DNA of 64,000 nucleotides from Streptomyces monomycini (GCF_022271435.1 NZ_JAFIQY010000012.1:62001-126000), one strand, 5' to 3'; counted from the stretch's first letter, positions 38,101 to 42,687 are shown. Made by a program: numbers and translations. The notes: generated by a model not told the origin, from the letters alone.

Positions 38101-40298
38101 CCGACATCCTGACCGGCCGGACCCGCCCCACGGACATCCTCTTCCCGCGCGGCTCCGTCGAACTGGTCGAGGGCTGCTACCGCGACAACCGGGTCGCCGA
38201 CACCTACAACCGCGCACTGGCCGGTGCCGCCGTGGACATCGTCACGCAGCGGCTGCGCCAGGACCCGGGGGCGCGCCTGCGCATCCTGGAGATCGGCGCG
38301 GGCACCGGCGGTACGAGCGTGGGCCTGTTCGCCGCGCTGCGTCCGTACCGGGACCACATCGAGACGTACACCTACACCGACCTGTCCAAGGCGTTCCTGA
38401 ACCACGCGCGGACCGCGTACGGACCCGACGCGCCCTACCTCTCCTGCACCCGCTTCGACGCCGAACAGCCCCTGGCCGGCCAGGGCATCGAAGCCGGCAG
38501 CTACGACCTGGTCGTCGCCGCCAACGTGCTGCACGCCACCCGCGACACCCGCAACACCCTGCGCAACGCCAAGGCCGCCCTGCGCGACGGCGGCTGGCTC
38601 CTGCTGAACGAACTGGTGGCGTTCGACGTCTTCAGCCACCTCACGTTCGGCCTGCTGGAAGGCTGGTGGCTGTTCGAGGACGCACCGCTGCGCATCCCCG
38701 GCTCGCCCGCGCTGTCGCCCGAGAGCTGGCGCGACGTGCTGCACAGCGAGGGCTTCCCGGAGGTCGTCTTCGTCCTGCCGCAGGCCCGGGAGCTGGGGCA
38801 GCAGATCATCGCCGCGGAGAGCGACGGGGTCGCCCGGCAGCGGGTGGTTGGGGGAGAGCGTCGGCCGGTGACCCCGGTGACCCCGGTGACCCCGGTGACA
38901 GAGGTGACGGAGGCGGCTCGTACGGCGGGCCCGGCAGTGCCCGAGTCCGAGCTTGTCCGTACGGAGCCCGCTCGTACGGAACCCGTCCGTAGGGAGCATG
39001 TCCGTACGGAGCCCGTCCGTACGGAACCGTCCCTCCCCGCCGCACCGGCCCCCGCCCCGGCCCCGGCCGACCGGGCCGCGACGCTGACCGCCTACCTCCG
39101 CGACAAGGCCGCCGAAACCCTCGGGGTGCCCGCGGAGCGCATCGACGCCGCCCAGCCGCTCAGCACGTACGGCATGGACTCGATCCTCGTCCTGCAACTG
39201 ACCAACGCACTCCGTGCGGACCTCGGCGAGGTCTCCTCCACGCTGCTGTTCGACGCCGAGTCCCTGGACCAGCTGTGCGCCCACTTCCTCACCGCCTCGG
39301 CCGACCGCGTGGACGCGCTGGTCGCCGGGCTGCGGCCGGAAGCGGCAGCGAAGGACGCGGGCGACGCGGGCGATGTGGACGACGTGGACGACGCGGCCAC
39401 CGCGCCCGTGCCCGCCACACCCGTGTCCGCCGAACCGGCGCCCGCCGCCCCGGAAGCCGCTTCCGCGGCGCATTCCGTCAGCGCCCTCTTCCAGGCCGCG
39501 TCGCGCGGCGGCAGCCTCCGGCAGGGCAGCGAACTGCTGACCGCGGCGGCCCGGCTCCGGCCGCGGTTCACCTCCGCCGGGGCCGGCCACGAGCCGGAGA
39601 TCCTGCGGCTGGCGGACGGCGCGGAGCGGCCCGCGCTGGTCTGCCTGCCGTCCCTCATCGCCCCCACGGGCCCCTACCAGTACGTCAAGTTCGCCGCCGC
39701 GCTCCGCGGCCGGCGCGAGGTGTGGACCGCCGGGCAGCCCGGCTACGGGACCGGTGACGCGCTGCCGCAGACACCGGCGGACGCGGCGGCGGTACAGGCC
39801 GACGCCCTGCTCCGGCGGTTCGCCGGACGGCCGTTCGCCCTCGCGGCGTACTCCTCCGGCGCCTGGCCGGCCCACGAGGTCGTACGGCGCCTGGAGGCGG
39901 CGGGAGCCCCGCCGGCCGCACTGGTCCTGCTCGACTCGCCCGGCTCGACCGGCGGAGCGGACCCGACCGGCGAGTCCCTGTGCCACCGGATGGCCGGGAT
40001 ATCGCGTCTGCTGCTCGACCGGTTCCCCCAACTGCCGCTGGACGGCGACCAGCTCACCGCGATGGCCTGGTACGCGGAGCTGTTCGACGGCTGGCGCCCG
40101 GAACCGGTGACGACACCGGCCCTCTTCGTGGCCGCCCGGACCCCCGTGGACCAGCTGCTCGGAGACGGCCGCAGGCCCGCCTGGCAGCCGGCGCACGCCC
40201 GCGTGGAGGTGACGGGGGACCACTTCTCGATGCTCGACGAGCACGCGGAGACGACCGCGCTCGCCGTCCACCAGTGGCTCACCGAACACCTGCGGTGA
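20124..40298 (+). CDS. Giant five-module trans-AT PKS, glutarimide type, with branching module and thioesterase
   Basis: One 6724-residue protein. Module 1: KS (C180 in TACSSSL), DH (H655 in HQVRGARVLP), KR (TGGFGGLG ~1140, Y~1282), ACP (S1442). Module 2: KS (C1724 in TMCSGSS), B domain about 2148-2440 (double-hotdog region lacking the DH His motif), ACP (S2501). Module 3: KS (C2755), KR (ITGGAGGIG ~3363, Y~3508), ACP (S3660). Module 4: KS (C3919) and ACP (S4417) only. Module 5: KS (C4662), DH (H5140, D5306), KR (Y5764), C-methyltransferase (EIGAGTGGTS ~6056), ACP (S6353). The TE has AYSSG with S6577. No AT domain is present; post-KS docking segments end in YPFxRxRYW-like motifs. Module 1 makes the alpha,beta-unsaturated amide-bearing acyl chain, module 2 adds the second arm by Michael addition, and the glutarimide then closes. 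GGAGGC precedes ATG 20124, which overlaps the amidotransferase stop. Confidence 0.93.
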   Translation: MSDPQSPHPDDVAVIGLALRFPGSENLPELFGHLVEGRSLISEVPPERWSKERYFGEPKSGTDRTSSVWGGFIEHADRFDASFFGISPREAESMDPQQRFALELSWQAIEDAGYRASAFAGTRTGVFMGVCHADYAELMEREKSPTDVYFPTGTAYSVIANRVSYFFDLQGPSITNDTACSSSLVSVYEAVSALRNGECGLALAGGVNLIWSPKHFIAFSQASMLSRTGRSRAFDQDADGYVRGEGGAVLVLKPLAQALADGDQVHAVIKGIATNHGGRTSSLTVTNPAAQADLVEGLYTSAGIRPDSVTYIEAHGPGTPVGDPIEVVALKRAFRALHAAHGTEPRPESCGIGSVKTNIGHLEGAAGVAGMIKVIGALACRTLPATVNFTRQNKLVKLDGSPFRIVRDTQHWDAPPPGPDGGAAPRRAGVSSFGFGGTNAHVVLEEHLPAADDAPADEPGGPHLVPLSAKTPDRLRAVARALLGHLRASEDENGPTAALRPAQRLADIAYTLQTGREPMAARVAFVVGDRAELAASLDAFLDGTLADSAAHTGAGTAAEDAAGLLETATRWAEGGPEEDWAAKSATQDEHARPRRVRLPVYPFARERHWFRAPSEDAAPDPRTALHPLLHRNTSSLSEQRYTSAFTGDEPFLASHQVRGARVLPAAAYVEMLRAAVAAAVGHGDGRSPAVRLRDIAWLRPLVVGDAPAEVQVGLFPGEDDDGTVSLTVYTGPSALDPTAVVHCWGTAEADAPEEPQALDLNALRAACPTPYEPTDAYAALREQGLQYGPGMRGMSELRLGGTELLVRIEQPRSGEEGTGHVLPPSVLDAALQATLVLMAHTAPGPAAGPALPFTLDRVDIHRPCGSGTWAWVRRSADSGGGDTFDIDLCDGEGVVGASLRGLVQRSAPADGASAQAGAPAAGDAAPRVVAGTCRWVDAPPATDALPATDAPSATDGPSATDGPGSTTDAPGTTAVHGFLAGRAASHAAAVATAAGSPVTALPAVTADRVADGVDAVLGLLTGRLRDVLGARPDRPHRFVVLVDDRVPRHFHAPLTGLFRTAALENPLVGGRLVRVAGLDTATPERIARLLAEEGADPYDACELRRPEEGSATRQEWRPVDVALGDGPRVPPLKEGGVYWVTGGFGGLGLHLVRYFARCPGVTVVLSGRTELAEAGDATLAALREAGAEAHYLAADVTRKDDVERAVRAITGEHGRLDGVVHAAGILRDAYLLHKDAADLPLVTAPKVRGALHLDAATRDLALDFFVVFSSVAGVYGNAGQADYAAANAFLDAFAQHRQALVGVGERSGRTAAVSWPLWADGGMTADAVTRATMRAERGWEPLPTEEGLRVLGRVLDDDAPTHVVVAFGADATVVLERRLPAAGAAPGTSGASGQSAPVAGLDDAELLERTADLLKHHLADVLHHDPAAMDATVNLVEYGIDSLSILEMTARLEALFGQLPKTIFFEYLTIEGVAEYFAGTHRDKLTAVLGAADGPEDGGEAQAASAGEPPAPRARFARTAPARTAPARTGITRPAVPDRDDRQDRDDRDDRHDIAVIGISGTYPGADTLDELWTLLEEGRHTFEEVPRDRWDHDAIYSPDRGVPGKSAIRTGTFLRGIDRFDPRYFRISKRDAELMSPEVRLFLQTGVEALEDAGYSRETLRRQYDGDVGVLVGAMSNHYGLHGFQNSLLRGSPASGSYTGTLPNMLSYFYGFTGPSIFLDTMCSGSSTCVHQAVQMLRAGECRMAVAGGVNLLLHPYNLVTSSHEHFTTATSDVIRSFGLGADGTILGEGVGAVVLKPLAEAERDGDHVYGVIKGTALSNAGARNGFTVPSPHAQARAIGKAVQDAGIDARTVSYVEGHGSGTSLGDPIEVKALTTAFREHTADSGFCALGSVKSNMGHLLHAAGMVGLAKVLLQLDKRTLVPSLHSAELNPDIDFSGTPFRVQRELAPWEPAVTEDGGRTVVHPRRAGLTSIGAGGMNSHIIIEEYVPDTAARPYATTDGRDELFVFSAMTDTALEASLDRFRTYLEQADPAELPAVAHTLRVGKNELPRRWAFFAKDVQEALRAVERRLAGEGDLDAALASDDPRAAEARELAVTWTGGKSVDWARLTGTRRLRRVPLPAYPFERVRCWVPQEDGAPTVLAPLALRDKLHPFLGRNESDLDGLRYGLDVHLDDLGDYGYQRDKEPRVVPTFALDLALAAAKVSGFTADPVVRALRLPAPVAWDTTERLVTTVIEPVGEGAATGAVFAQDTSGARTLVAAFEAYDAHEAGPPARRSERDASPAGLRDSAVRALGADEVRAEFAEGGLVHPALLSGVTGAYWLSDGRLVLDVTLPELRRDTVRRNVTIAPHVLAAVTQGLRLDAKHRGLPHWRETRPHRIAEVRVLGAAGDGEVAHVVLAPNPSSAGDRPFEGTVRLLDGSGEVRAECVGVRCDDDGVPDVVPHEPRERQRVPRTEPEAPGDGLTAFAVAELRTLASGILKYEPAELDPYTGFDAFGFDSISFVTFSRLIGERFGAEVTPAAFFDVNTFDALARHLVTEHGEPVRAAYERSGSAAEGAAPAAASVTPEPTAPVRTAPAPAPASPADFPQPIAVIGAAGRFPGAPDLDTYWANLVAGRDSVTAFPLDRYDAAYRRVAEAADFPRHAGVLDDVDAFDAEFFRVYPREAELMDPQHRLALETVWSALEDSAYTPADLPRNTGLFLGVSGTDYATLLTTYGVEPDAFTSTGNAHSMLANRISYVLDLRGPSEPVDTACSSSLVAVHRAVEAIRSGACEAAVAGGVNLLLSVDTFVSAHRAGMLSPDGRCKTFASDADGYVRGEGVGAVVLKPLAAAERDGDAILAVLRGSAENHGGRANSLTAPNADAQAELVTTAMRGTDPDTVGYIEAHGTGTALGDPVEVRALHTAFRRLGATGRAACGLGSVKTNIGHLEAAAGIAGLLKAVLAMRHGVLPATLHCREINPYIELDGGPFRIVRENEPWPRPRTADGRPAPRRAGVSSFGFGGANCHVVVEEYVQDDAGTEAPEASETVDATDTTDVIVPLSARTPQQLTEAAGNLLAYLEGPEPAALRSVAWTLQAGRQAMAERVGWVVRSREELIGKLRAFVTDGERPEDETARSQILARWTGGAAVDWRALYGSRVPKRAHLPTYPFARGRYWIPGTRAEDASGSAANGSPEIGTTLLTPRWTPRPVPPSTVPGSTADHRVVILCGALTSARGAVERSVPGVRCLTVESAKQRLDSRFRDVSQQVFELVRDVVAGAPGGSTTLVQVVTPADGDEAVNLALAGLLRTASLECASLTSQLIAFQGARTDDAVAAAVVEDARDTEADLVRHEGAERSVRTWHAATPPADAADLPWRAGGGYLITGGAGGIGAAVARRIARDVERPVLVLVGRSPQDARVEALLGELRTAGAVARYECADVSRWEEVRHLLVRVREHAGEISGVVHAAGVLRDASLTGKTSEDWEEVLAPKTDGLVHLDRATRHDPLDFFLTFSSGAAVTGNPGQADYATANAFLDAFAALRDARVAVGERAGRTLSVAWPLWKDGGMTVDAGTLAQLWRSRGLAPMETADGLAALTGAWRLGAEQVWVYHGDTARVPEASGRTAAAQAPVRAPSAAAPVDGRLARETLRLLVALFARVTKLPARAVDADGELGAMGLDSILIVQLNKELAAVFADIPTTLFYEFPTLRAIAGHLAAEHPETARAWAGEPATAAPAPSAGRVAGRGSAPYAAPASASTAPADREPIAIIGVSGRYPQAADPAAFWENLKAGRDCVGEIPADRWPLDGFFEPDREKAVATGRSYSKWGGFLDDFAAFDPLHFRIAPRDAYAMDPQERLFLQAAWQVFEDAGYSREEIARRHGKRVGVFAGVTKTGHGRHGAGRLPSGETVVPALSFASLSARTSYVLDLCGPSLTIDTMCSASLTAVHEACEHLYRGACEMAVAGGVNLYLHPLDYVELCRSTMLSTDARCRSFGSGGDGFVPGEGVGCVLLKPLSRALADGDHIRAVVRGTSINHGGRSNGYTVPNPRAQAELLRDALARAGVAARDVSYVEAHGTGTELGDPIEIKGLTSAFEQDTADRQFCAIGSVKSAIGHLEAAAGIAGLTKAVLQLQHRQLVPSLHAEEPNPNIAFGKTPFFVQRELTPWETPGGSRIAAVSSFGAGGSNAHVILEEFDAGPAPSTAAGRDQLFVLSARTPEHLRRSAERLAAHLGSDSGTDTDPAALAFTLQTGREAMTERLAVVAASAQDLRSALLAHLDGADAVPGVHRGTAGAAQGAFAELAADDDLQELLVERWVRAGKLDRLAALWTGGVPLDWRVLHGPDTPRRVALPTYPFTRDRYWIGDLDPVREEAAQSGPPVAPPQAIEPVIAEASGFPESSEPLDERVARVVREKLARALAMGEDEIDGALAFADYGVDSILGVRLVHELNEALCLDLSTSVIYDHSSADRLTAHLLTDHRDTITFTGTPEQAAPPVSAPVSAPVPTTGTRPRPGHTTSADPRPPIAVVGMSGRFAGSDTLDDLWDHLVDGDELVTEATRWDLSGPDPADAARRCTRGGFLDRIDAFDPLFFNISGVEAATMDPQQRLLLEESWKALEDAGYAGRQLSERRCGVYVGCWNGDYAELIGADAPAQAFWGNTASFIPSRVSYFLNLKGPAVAVDTSCSSSLVALDLACKDLWSGETEMALAGGVFVQSTPRLYDLAGRANMLSPTGRCHTFDHRADGFVPGEGVGVLVLKRLDDALADGDHVHGVIRGCGTNHDGATNGITAPSSVSQESLLREVYDGFGVDAGHIQLVEAHGTGTKLGDPIEFGALTRAFRASTDKTGYCALGSLKTNLGHTQFAAGVAGVLKILLALRHRQIPASLHFEKANEAVPLDGSPFYLSTRTHAWQALPGVPRLGAVSSFGASGTNAHVLVEEAPPVPRSRPRPRTPGHLVVLSAHSRDQLAEQLTRLAAHCRREPSTDCGDLAHTLVVGREHFAHRFACVVQDRDELVRVLDEGLDGPHAFTGGPGASGGGAAGLGGSTEGASGGRTDAEVLAGLKSLAERYVRGHDLDPGALFTPGAYLRVPLPTYPFAKESHWATDTPPARAEAFRPAPARPAAARSAEPAPGSATDGAPSSGAAGAVRTVTVLTGEESILRDHQVGGRRVLPGVAHLEMARETARHVLGADATTPLRIRDITWVQPLVADGTPTEAAVLVTPVDEHTVSFRVTSGTADPAVCSEGRVSRSDTPRPPRTDLAALRAQCPTPVTPERISAALVAMGITHGPSLRAVRAAYAGDGVVLAELHVPDAADRPATPYVLHPALMDSAVQASIALQLAGGEASRETVVPFALERLELFAPCADSMWAVVRVADDGAASALSKLDIDLLGTDGAVCVRMTGYTSRRVKEPLPSLFAPVWEPLPGTETDGGEAAAVPSRTDRVLVVGGTAAERAAVAVRHPRATAWPLAPSAPLDEVTSFLAAAGPVDHLLWLAPGAAPALTDAAAVAAAQEDGVVAAFRMIKALIRTDHDARPLGVTLVTRRGLATHAAEDIRPAHAGLHGLFGSLGREYTNWTVRRVDLDEPAGTPEETPDTWLAAVTALPAHSQGDTWARRAGQWLVRRWTPCDTGPVPAVPYREGGVYVVIGGAGGVGTAWTRHLVERYGAHVIWIGRSPHDASVDAKLRTVSGRGDVRYLSADAADPVALRRAHAEIKARHPHIHGVVQAALVLRDQSFAKMDETALRTSLAAKVGVSAAMAEVFDGEPLDFAVFFSSVQSFTTAAGQGNYAAGCTFADAYAHQLSRHWTCPVKVMNWGWWGSLGSASSDYHRRRMTAWGFASIEPPEAMDALGTLLGGPQPQISFTKLTRPDALEAVDPGIRTTVYGRSPAARVTLGAADDLTGDAANLRAVADWRRTARDPLLARMLRGHLEALGAVGPGTPAPGENTRDDARRIGRRAGLHDRYTTWLEHALRVLPDTAPPLATLFREWDDRRAAWSADPDKKAELELVDATLRALPDILTGRTRPTDILFPRGSVELVEGCYRDNRVADTYNRALAGAAVDIVTQRLRQDPGARLRILEIGAGTGGTSVGLFAALRPYRDHIETYTYTDLSKAFLNHARTAYGPDAPYLSCTRFDAEQPLAGQGIEAGSYDLVVAANVLHATRDTRNTLRNAKAALRDGGWLLLNELVAFDVFSHLTFGLLEGWWLFEDAPLRIPGSPALSPESWRDVLHSEGFPEVVFVLPQARELGQQIIAAESDGVARQRVVGGERRPVTPVTPVTPVTEVTEAARTAGPAVPESELVRTEPARTEPVRREHVRTEPVRTEPSLPAAPAPAPAPADRAATLTAYLRDKAAETLGVPAERIDAAQPLSTYGMDSILVLQLTNALRADLGEVSSTLLFDAESLDQLCAHFLTASADRVDALVAGLRPEAAAKDAGDAGDVDDVDDAATAPVPATPVSAEPAPAAPEAASAAHSVSALFQAASRGGSLRQGSELLTAAARLRPRFTSAGAGHEPEILRLADGAERPALVCLPSLIAPTGPYQYVKFAAALRGRREVWTAGQPGYGTGDALPQTPADAAAVQADALLRRFAGRPFALAAYSSGAWPAHEVVRRLEAAGAPPAALVLLDSPGSTGGADPTGESLCHRMAGISRLLLDRFPQLPLDGDQLTAMAWYAELFDGWRPEPVTTPALFVAARTPVDQLLGDGRRPAWQPAHARVEVTGDHFSMLDEHAETTALAVHQWLTEHLR
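22941..23012 (+). repeat. Four 18-bp tandem repeats in the DH-KR linker of PKS module 1
   Basis: CCCGCCACGGACGCGCTG and three near copies run without gaps and encode a six-residue repeat of the form PATDAL / SATDGP. They lie between the dehydratase and ketoreductase, in a flexible Pro/Ala/Thr linker, and probably vary in number between strains. Confidence 0.85.
26469..26471 (+). other. In-frame TTA leucine codon in the PKS, candidate bldA control point
   Basis: The codon for L2116, in the KS-B linker of module 2 (GTRRLRR), is TTA, the only one I found in the cluster. In Streptomyces TTA is read by the late-expressed bldA tRNA, so full-length PKS synthesis may depend on developmental state. 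The frame was checked by counting from the start at 20124. Confidence 0.8.
38865..39026 (+). repeat. Two tandem-repeat tracts in the MT-ACP linker of PKS module 5
   Basis: Four 9-bp units (CCGGTGACC and variants, 38865-38900) encode PVT repeats. A second tract of five 15-bp units at 38952-39026 (consensus CCCGTCCGTACGGAG) encodes five-residue VRTEP-like repeats. Both sit between the methyltransferase and the last ACP and look like slippage-expanded flexible linker. Confidence 0.85.
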
Positions 40299-40311
40299 CA
40301 CCGCACGGCAC

Positions 40312-40346
40312 GCCGGGACGGCCCCGCCCCTCGGGGCCGTCCCGGC
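40312..40346 (+). terminator. 15-bp hairpin between the PKS and UbiX genes
   Basis: GCCGGGACGGCCCCG (40312-40326) pairs perfectly with CGGGGCCGTCCCGGC (40332-40346) over the loop CCCCT, 13 bases after the PKS stop. It should end or reduce the 24-kb operon transcript before ubiX, whose start is only 47 bases further on. No promoter is evident in those 47 bases, so partial read-through is likely. Confidence 0.7.
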
Positions 40347-40393
40347 ACCCGCACGACACGGCAGCACCCGTACACGGACGACATGAGGGACAC

Positions 40394-41080
40394 ATGGCAG
40401 ACACCGCGGACAGGACAGACATGATCGGCGGCGGCAGCGCCGCACCGGCGCGGCTCGTGGTCGGCATCACGGGGGCGACGGGCGCCGTGCTCGGCGTACG
40501 GCTGCTGGAGCAGCTGCGCGCGCACGGCGGCGTGGAGACCCACCTGGTGATCAGCCGATGGGCGCGCAGCACCATCGAGTGGGAGACCTCGATGAGCGTG
40601 CGCGAGGTCGGCGCACTCGCCGATGTCGTCCACAGCCCGGAGGACCAGGGCGCGGCGATCTCCTCCGGCTCGTTCCGGGTGGACGGCATGGTGATCGCCC
40701 CGTGCAGCATGAAGACGCTGGCGGCGATCCGCATGGGCTACGCCGACGGTCTGATCGCCCGCGCCGCCGACGTCACCCTCAAGGAGCGCCGCAAGCTGGT
40801 GCTGGTGCCGCGGGAGGCGCCGCTGAGCGAGATCCACCTGGACAACATGCTCACGCTGGCCCGGATGGGCGCGGTGATGCTGCCGCCGGTGCCCGCCTTC
40901 TACCAGCACCCGGCCACGGTCGACGACATCGTGGAACACACGGTGACCCGGGTGCTCGACCAGTTCGGCATCGACACGCCCAAGGCGTACCGCTGGAGCG
41001 GGATGTACGCGGCCCGTCAGCAGGCCCGCGCCGCGGAGGGGCACCGCGCGGCACCGGCGCCCGCCCCCGGCCGTCCCTGA
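40394..41080 (+). CDS. UbiX/Pad1-family flavin prenyltransferase
   Basis: A 228-residue flavin prenyltransferase that joins dimethylallyl phosphate to FMN, giving the prenyl-FMN cofactor of UbiD enzymes. Seen: VVGITGATGAVLGVRLLE (FMN-binding turn), WARSTIEWET, IAPCSMKTLAAIRMGYADGL, and KERRKLVLVPREAPLSEIHLDNML, all family signatures. A C-terminal Ala/Pro tail of about 20 residues is unusual but harmless-looking. GAGGGAC precedes ATG 40394. It is paired with the UbiD gene 92 bases downstream and follows the PKS on the same strand, suggesting that the pair serves the polyketide pathway rather than ubiquinone or phenolic metabolism. Confidence 0.93.
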   Translation: MADTADRTDMIGGGSAAPARLVVGITGATGAVLGVRLLEQLRAHGGVETHLVISRWARSTIEWETSMSVREVGALADVVHSPEDQGAAISSGSFRVDGMVIAPCSMKTLAAIRMGYADGLIARAADVTLKERRKLVLVPREAPLSEIHLDNMLTLARMGAVMLPPVPAFYQHPATVDDIVEHTVTRVLDQFGIDTPKAYRWSGMYAARQQARAAEGHRAAPAPAPGRP

Positions 41081-41172
41081 CCACCTCCGTTCACCTGACC
41101 ACCCCCGTTCCTGCCGCCCCCGCTCCGCCCTGCCCTGTCCCGCCCCCACCCGCAAAGGATGAGCAGCCGCCC

Positions 41173-42642
41173 ATGAAGCACCTCACCAGCCTCCGTGACT
41201 ACCTGGACGCCCTGGCCGAACTCGACGACCTGCGCGTGATCGACGACGAGGTGGACCCCGTACTGGAGATCGGCGCGATAGCCCGCTACGCCACCGAGCA
41301 CCAGGCCCCGGCCCAGCTGCTCTCCCGCATCCGCGGCTGCCGCCCCGGCTTCCGGGTGCTCGCCGCGCCCGCCGCGCTGAGCAGCCGGCCGGGAGCGCCC
41401 TACGCGCGACTCGCGCTGTCACTGGGCCTCGACCCGGACACGCCGCCGCGGAAGCTGATGGACGGCCTGGTCGCCGCGCAGTCGGCACCGCCCGTACCGC
41501 CCGTCGTCCTGGACTCCGGCCCGTGCCAGGAGAACGTCCTGCTCGGCTCCGACATCGACCTCACCCAGCTGCCGTTCCCGCTGCTCCACCAGGGCGACGG
41601 CGGCCGGTACGCCAACACCGTCGGCACGTTCGTACTGCGCAGCCCGGACCGCAAGTGGACCAACTGGGGCATCGCGCGCGCCATGCTGCACGACGCGCGC
41701 CGCATCGTCGCCTTCACCGGCTCGCCGCAGCACATCGGCGTCATCGACGACATGTGGCGGGCACGCGGCGAGCGGACGCCCTTCGCGCTGGTCCTGGGCG
41801 CCGAGCCGGCCGTTCCGCTGGTGTCGACCATGTCGCTGCCCGAGCACGTCGACGAAGCGGCGTACCTGGGCGCCTACTTCGGCGAGCCGGTCGAGGTCGT
41901 ACGGTGCAAGACCGTCGACCTCGAAGTGCCCGCCACCGCCGAGATCGTCGTCGAGGGGTACATCGACCACGACGAACTGCTGCCGGAGGGACCGATGGGG
42001 GAGTTCGCCGGCTACGTTCCCGAGGGGAGCTGGTCGCTGCCCGCCTACCACGTCACCGCGGTCACCCACCGCGACGACCCCGTCATGCCGGTGGTGTGCG
42101 CGGGCAAGCCGGTGGACGAGGACCACACCCTGATCGGCCTGACCCACTCGGCCCGCTGGACCCACTACCTGCGCGAGGCCGGCATCCCGGTGGCCGCCGC
42201 CTGGATGATCCCGGAGACCGCCGTGCACGTGCTGGCCGTCACCGTCGACCCGGACTGGCGCGAGCGGACGTCGTTCACGTCGTCGCAGGAGCTGTGCCGG
42301 GCAGTCGGCGAGGCCGTCGACGCCTTCCCGCACGGCGGCTGGTGGGTCACCCGGATCATGGTCCTGGACAGCGACATCGACCCGACGGACGTCCGTGACG
42401 TGCTGTGGGGTTTCGCGACCCGCTCACACCCCACCGACGGCATCCACGTCCTGCCCGACACCGCGATCATGCACCTGATGGTCTGCTACCACGAGAAGGA
42501 ACGGGGGTCCGGCACCGGGCCGACCGTCGTCTTCGACTGCGTCCGCGAGGACGAACTGAACAGCACGGCCTTCGCGGACAACTACCCGGCCGACGTGCAG
42601 CGCCGCACCTTCGAACTCCTGGCGGGCGCCCGCCCGCTGTGA
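41173..42642 (+). CDS. UbiD-family prenyl-FMN-dependent decarboxylase
   Basis: A 489-residue UbiD-family (de)carboxylase, normal in length. The region VGTFVLRSP-RKWTNWGIARAML contains the conserved Asn and Arg that bind prenyl-FMN and metal, and EGPMGEFAGYVPEGSW holds catalytic glutamates of the Fdc1/UbiD family. Such enzymes remove CO2 from alpha,beta-unsaturated or aromatic acids. The TE-released product of PKS module 5 (DH, KR, MT) should be an alpha-methyl-alpha,beta-unsaturated acid, a fitting substrate. ATG 41173 has only a distant AAAGGA, so translation may be weak. The 92-base space before it is pyrimidine-rich, without hairpins. Confidence 0.92.
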   Translation: MKHLTSLRDYLDALAELDDLRVIDDEVDPVLEIGAIARYATEHQAPAQLLSRIRGCRPGFRVLAAPAALSSRPGAPYARLALSLGLDPDTPPRKLMDGLVAAQSAPPVPPVVLDSGPCQENVLLGSDIDLTQLPFPLLHQGDGGRYANTVGTFVLRSPDRKWTNWGIARAMLHDARRIVAFTGSPQHIGVIDDMWRARGERTPFALVLGAEPAVPLVSTMSLPEHVDEAAYLGAYFGEPVEVVRCKTVDLEVPATAEIVVEGYIDHDELLPEGPMGEFAGYVPEGSWSLPAYHVTAVTHRDDPVMPVVCAGKPVDEDHTLIGLTHSARWTHYLREAGIPVAAAWMIPETAVHVLAVTVDPDWRERTSFTSSQELCRAVGEAVDAFPHGGWWVTRIMVLDSDIDPTDVRDVLWGFATRSHPTDGIHVLPDTAIMHLMVCYHEKERGSGTGPTVVFDCVREDELNSTAFADNYPADVQRRTFELLAGARPL

Positions 42643-42654
42643 GCCCCCCCCGCG

Positions 42655-42687
42655 CCCCCGCCGCCGGCTCACTCGCCGGCGCGGGGG
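42655..42687. terminator. Convergent hairpin between ubiD and the A-PCP-R gene
   Basis: CCCCCG-C-C-GCCGGC (42655-42668) folds on GCCGGC-GCGGGGG (42675-42687) as 13 pairs with one bulged base and the loop TCACTC. The stop codon of the minus-strand gene lies in the loop. It should end both transcripts and marks the plus-strand limit of the cluster. Confidence 0.7.

Noticed and set aside
33744..40445. 2233-codon open frame on the minus strand opposite the PKS
   Set aside because: It is antisense to intact KS, DH, KR, MT, ACP and TE motifs, shows no domain of its own and has the Arg/Gly/Val-rich composition of a shadow frame in high-GC DNA.
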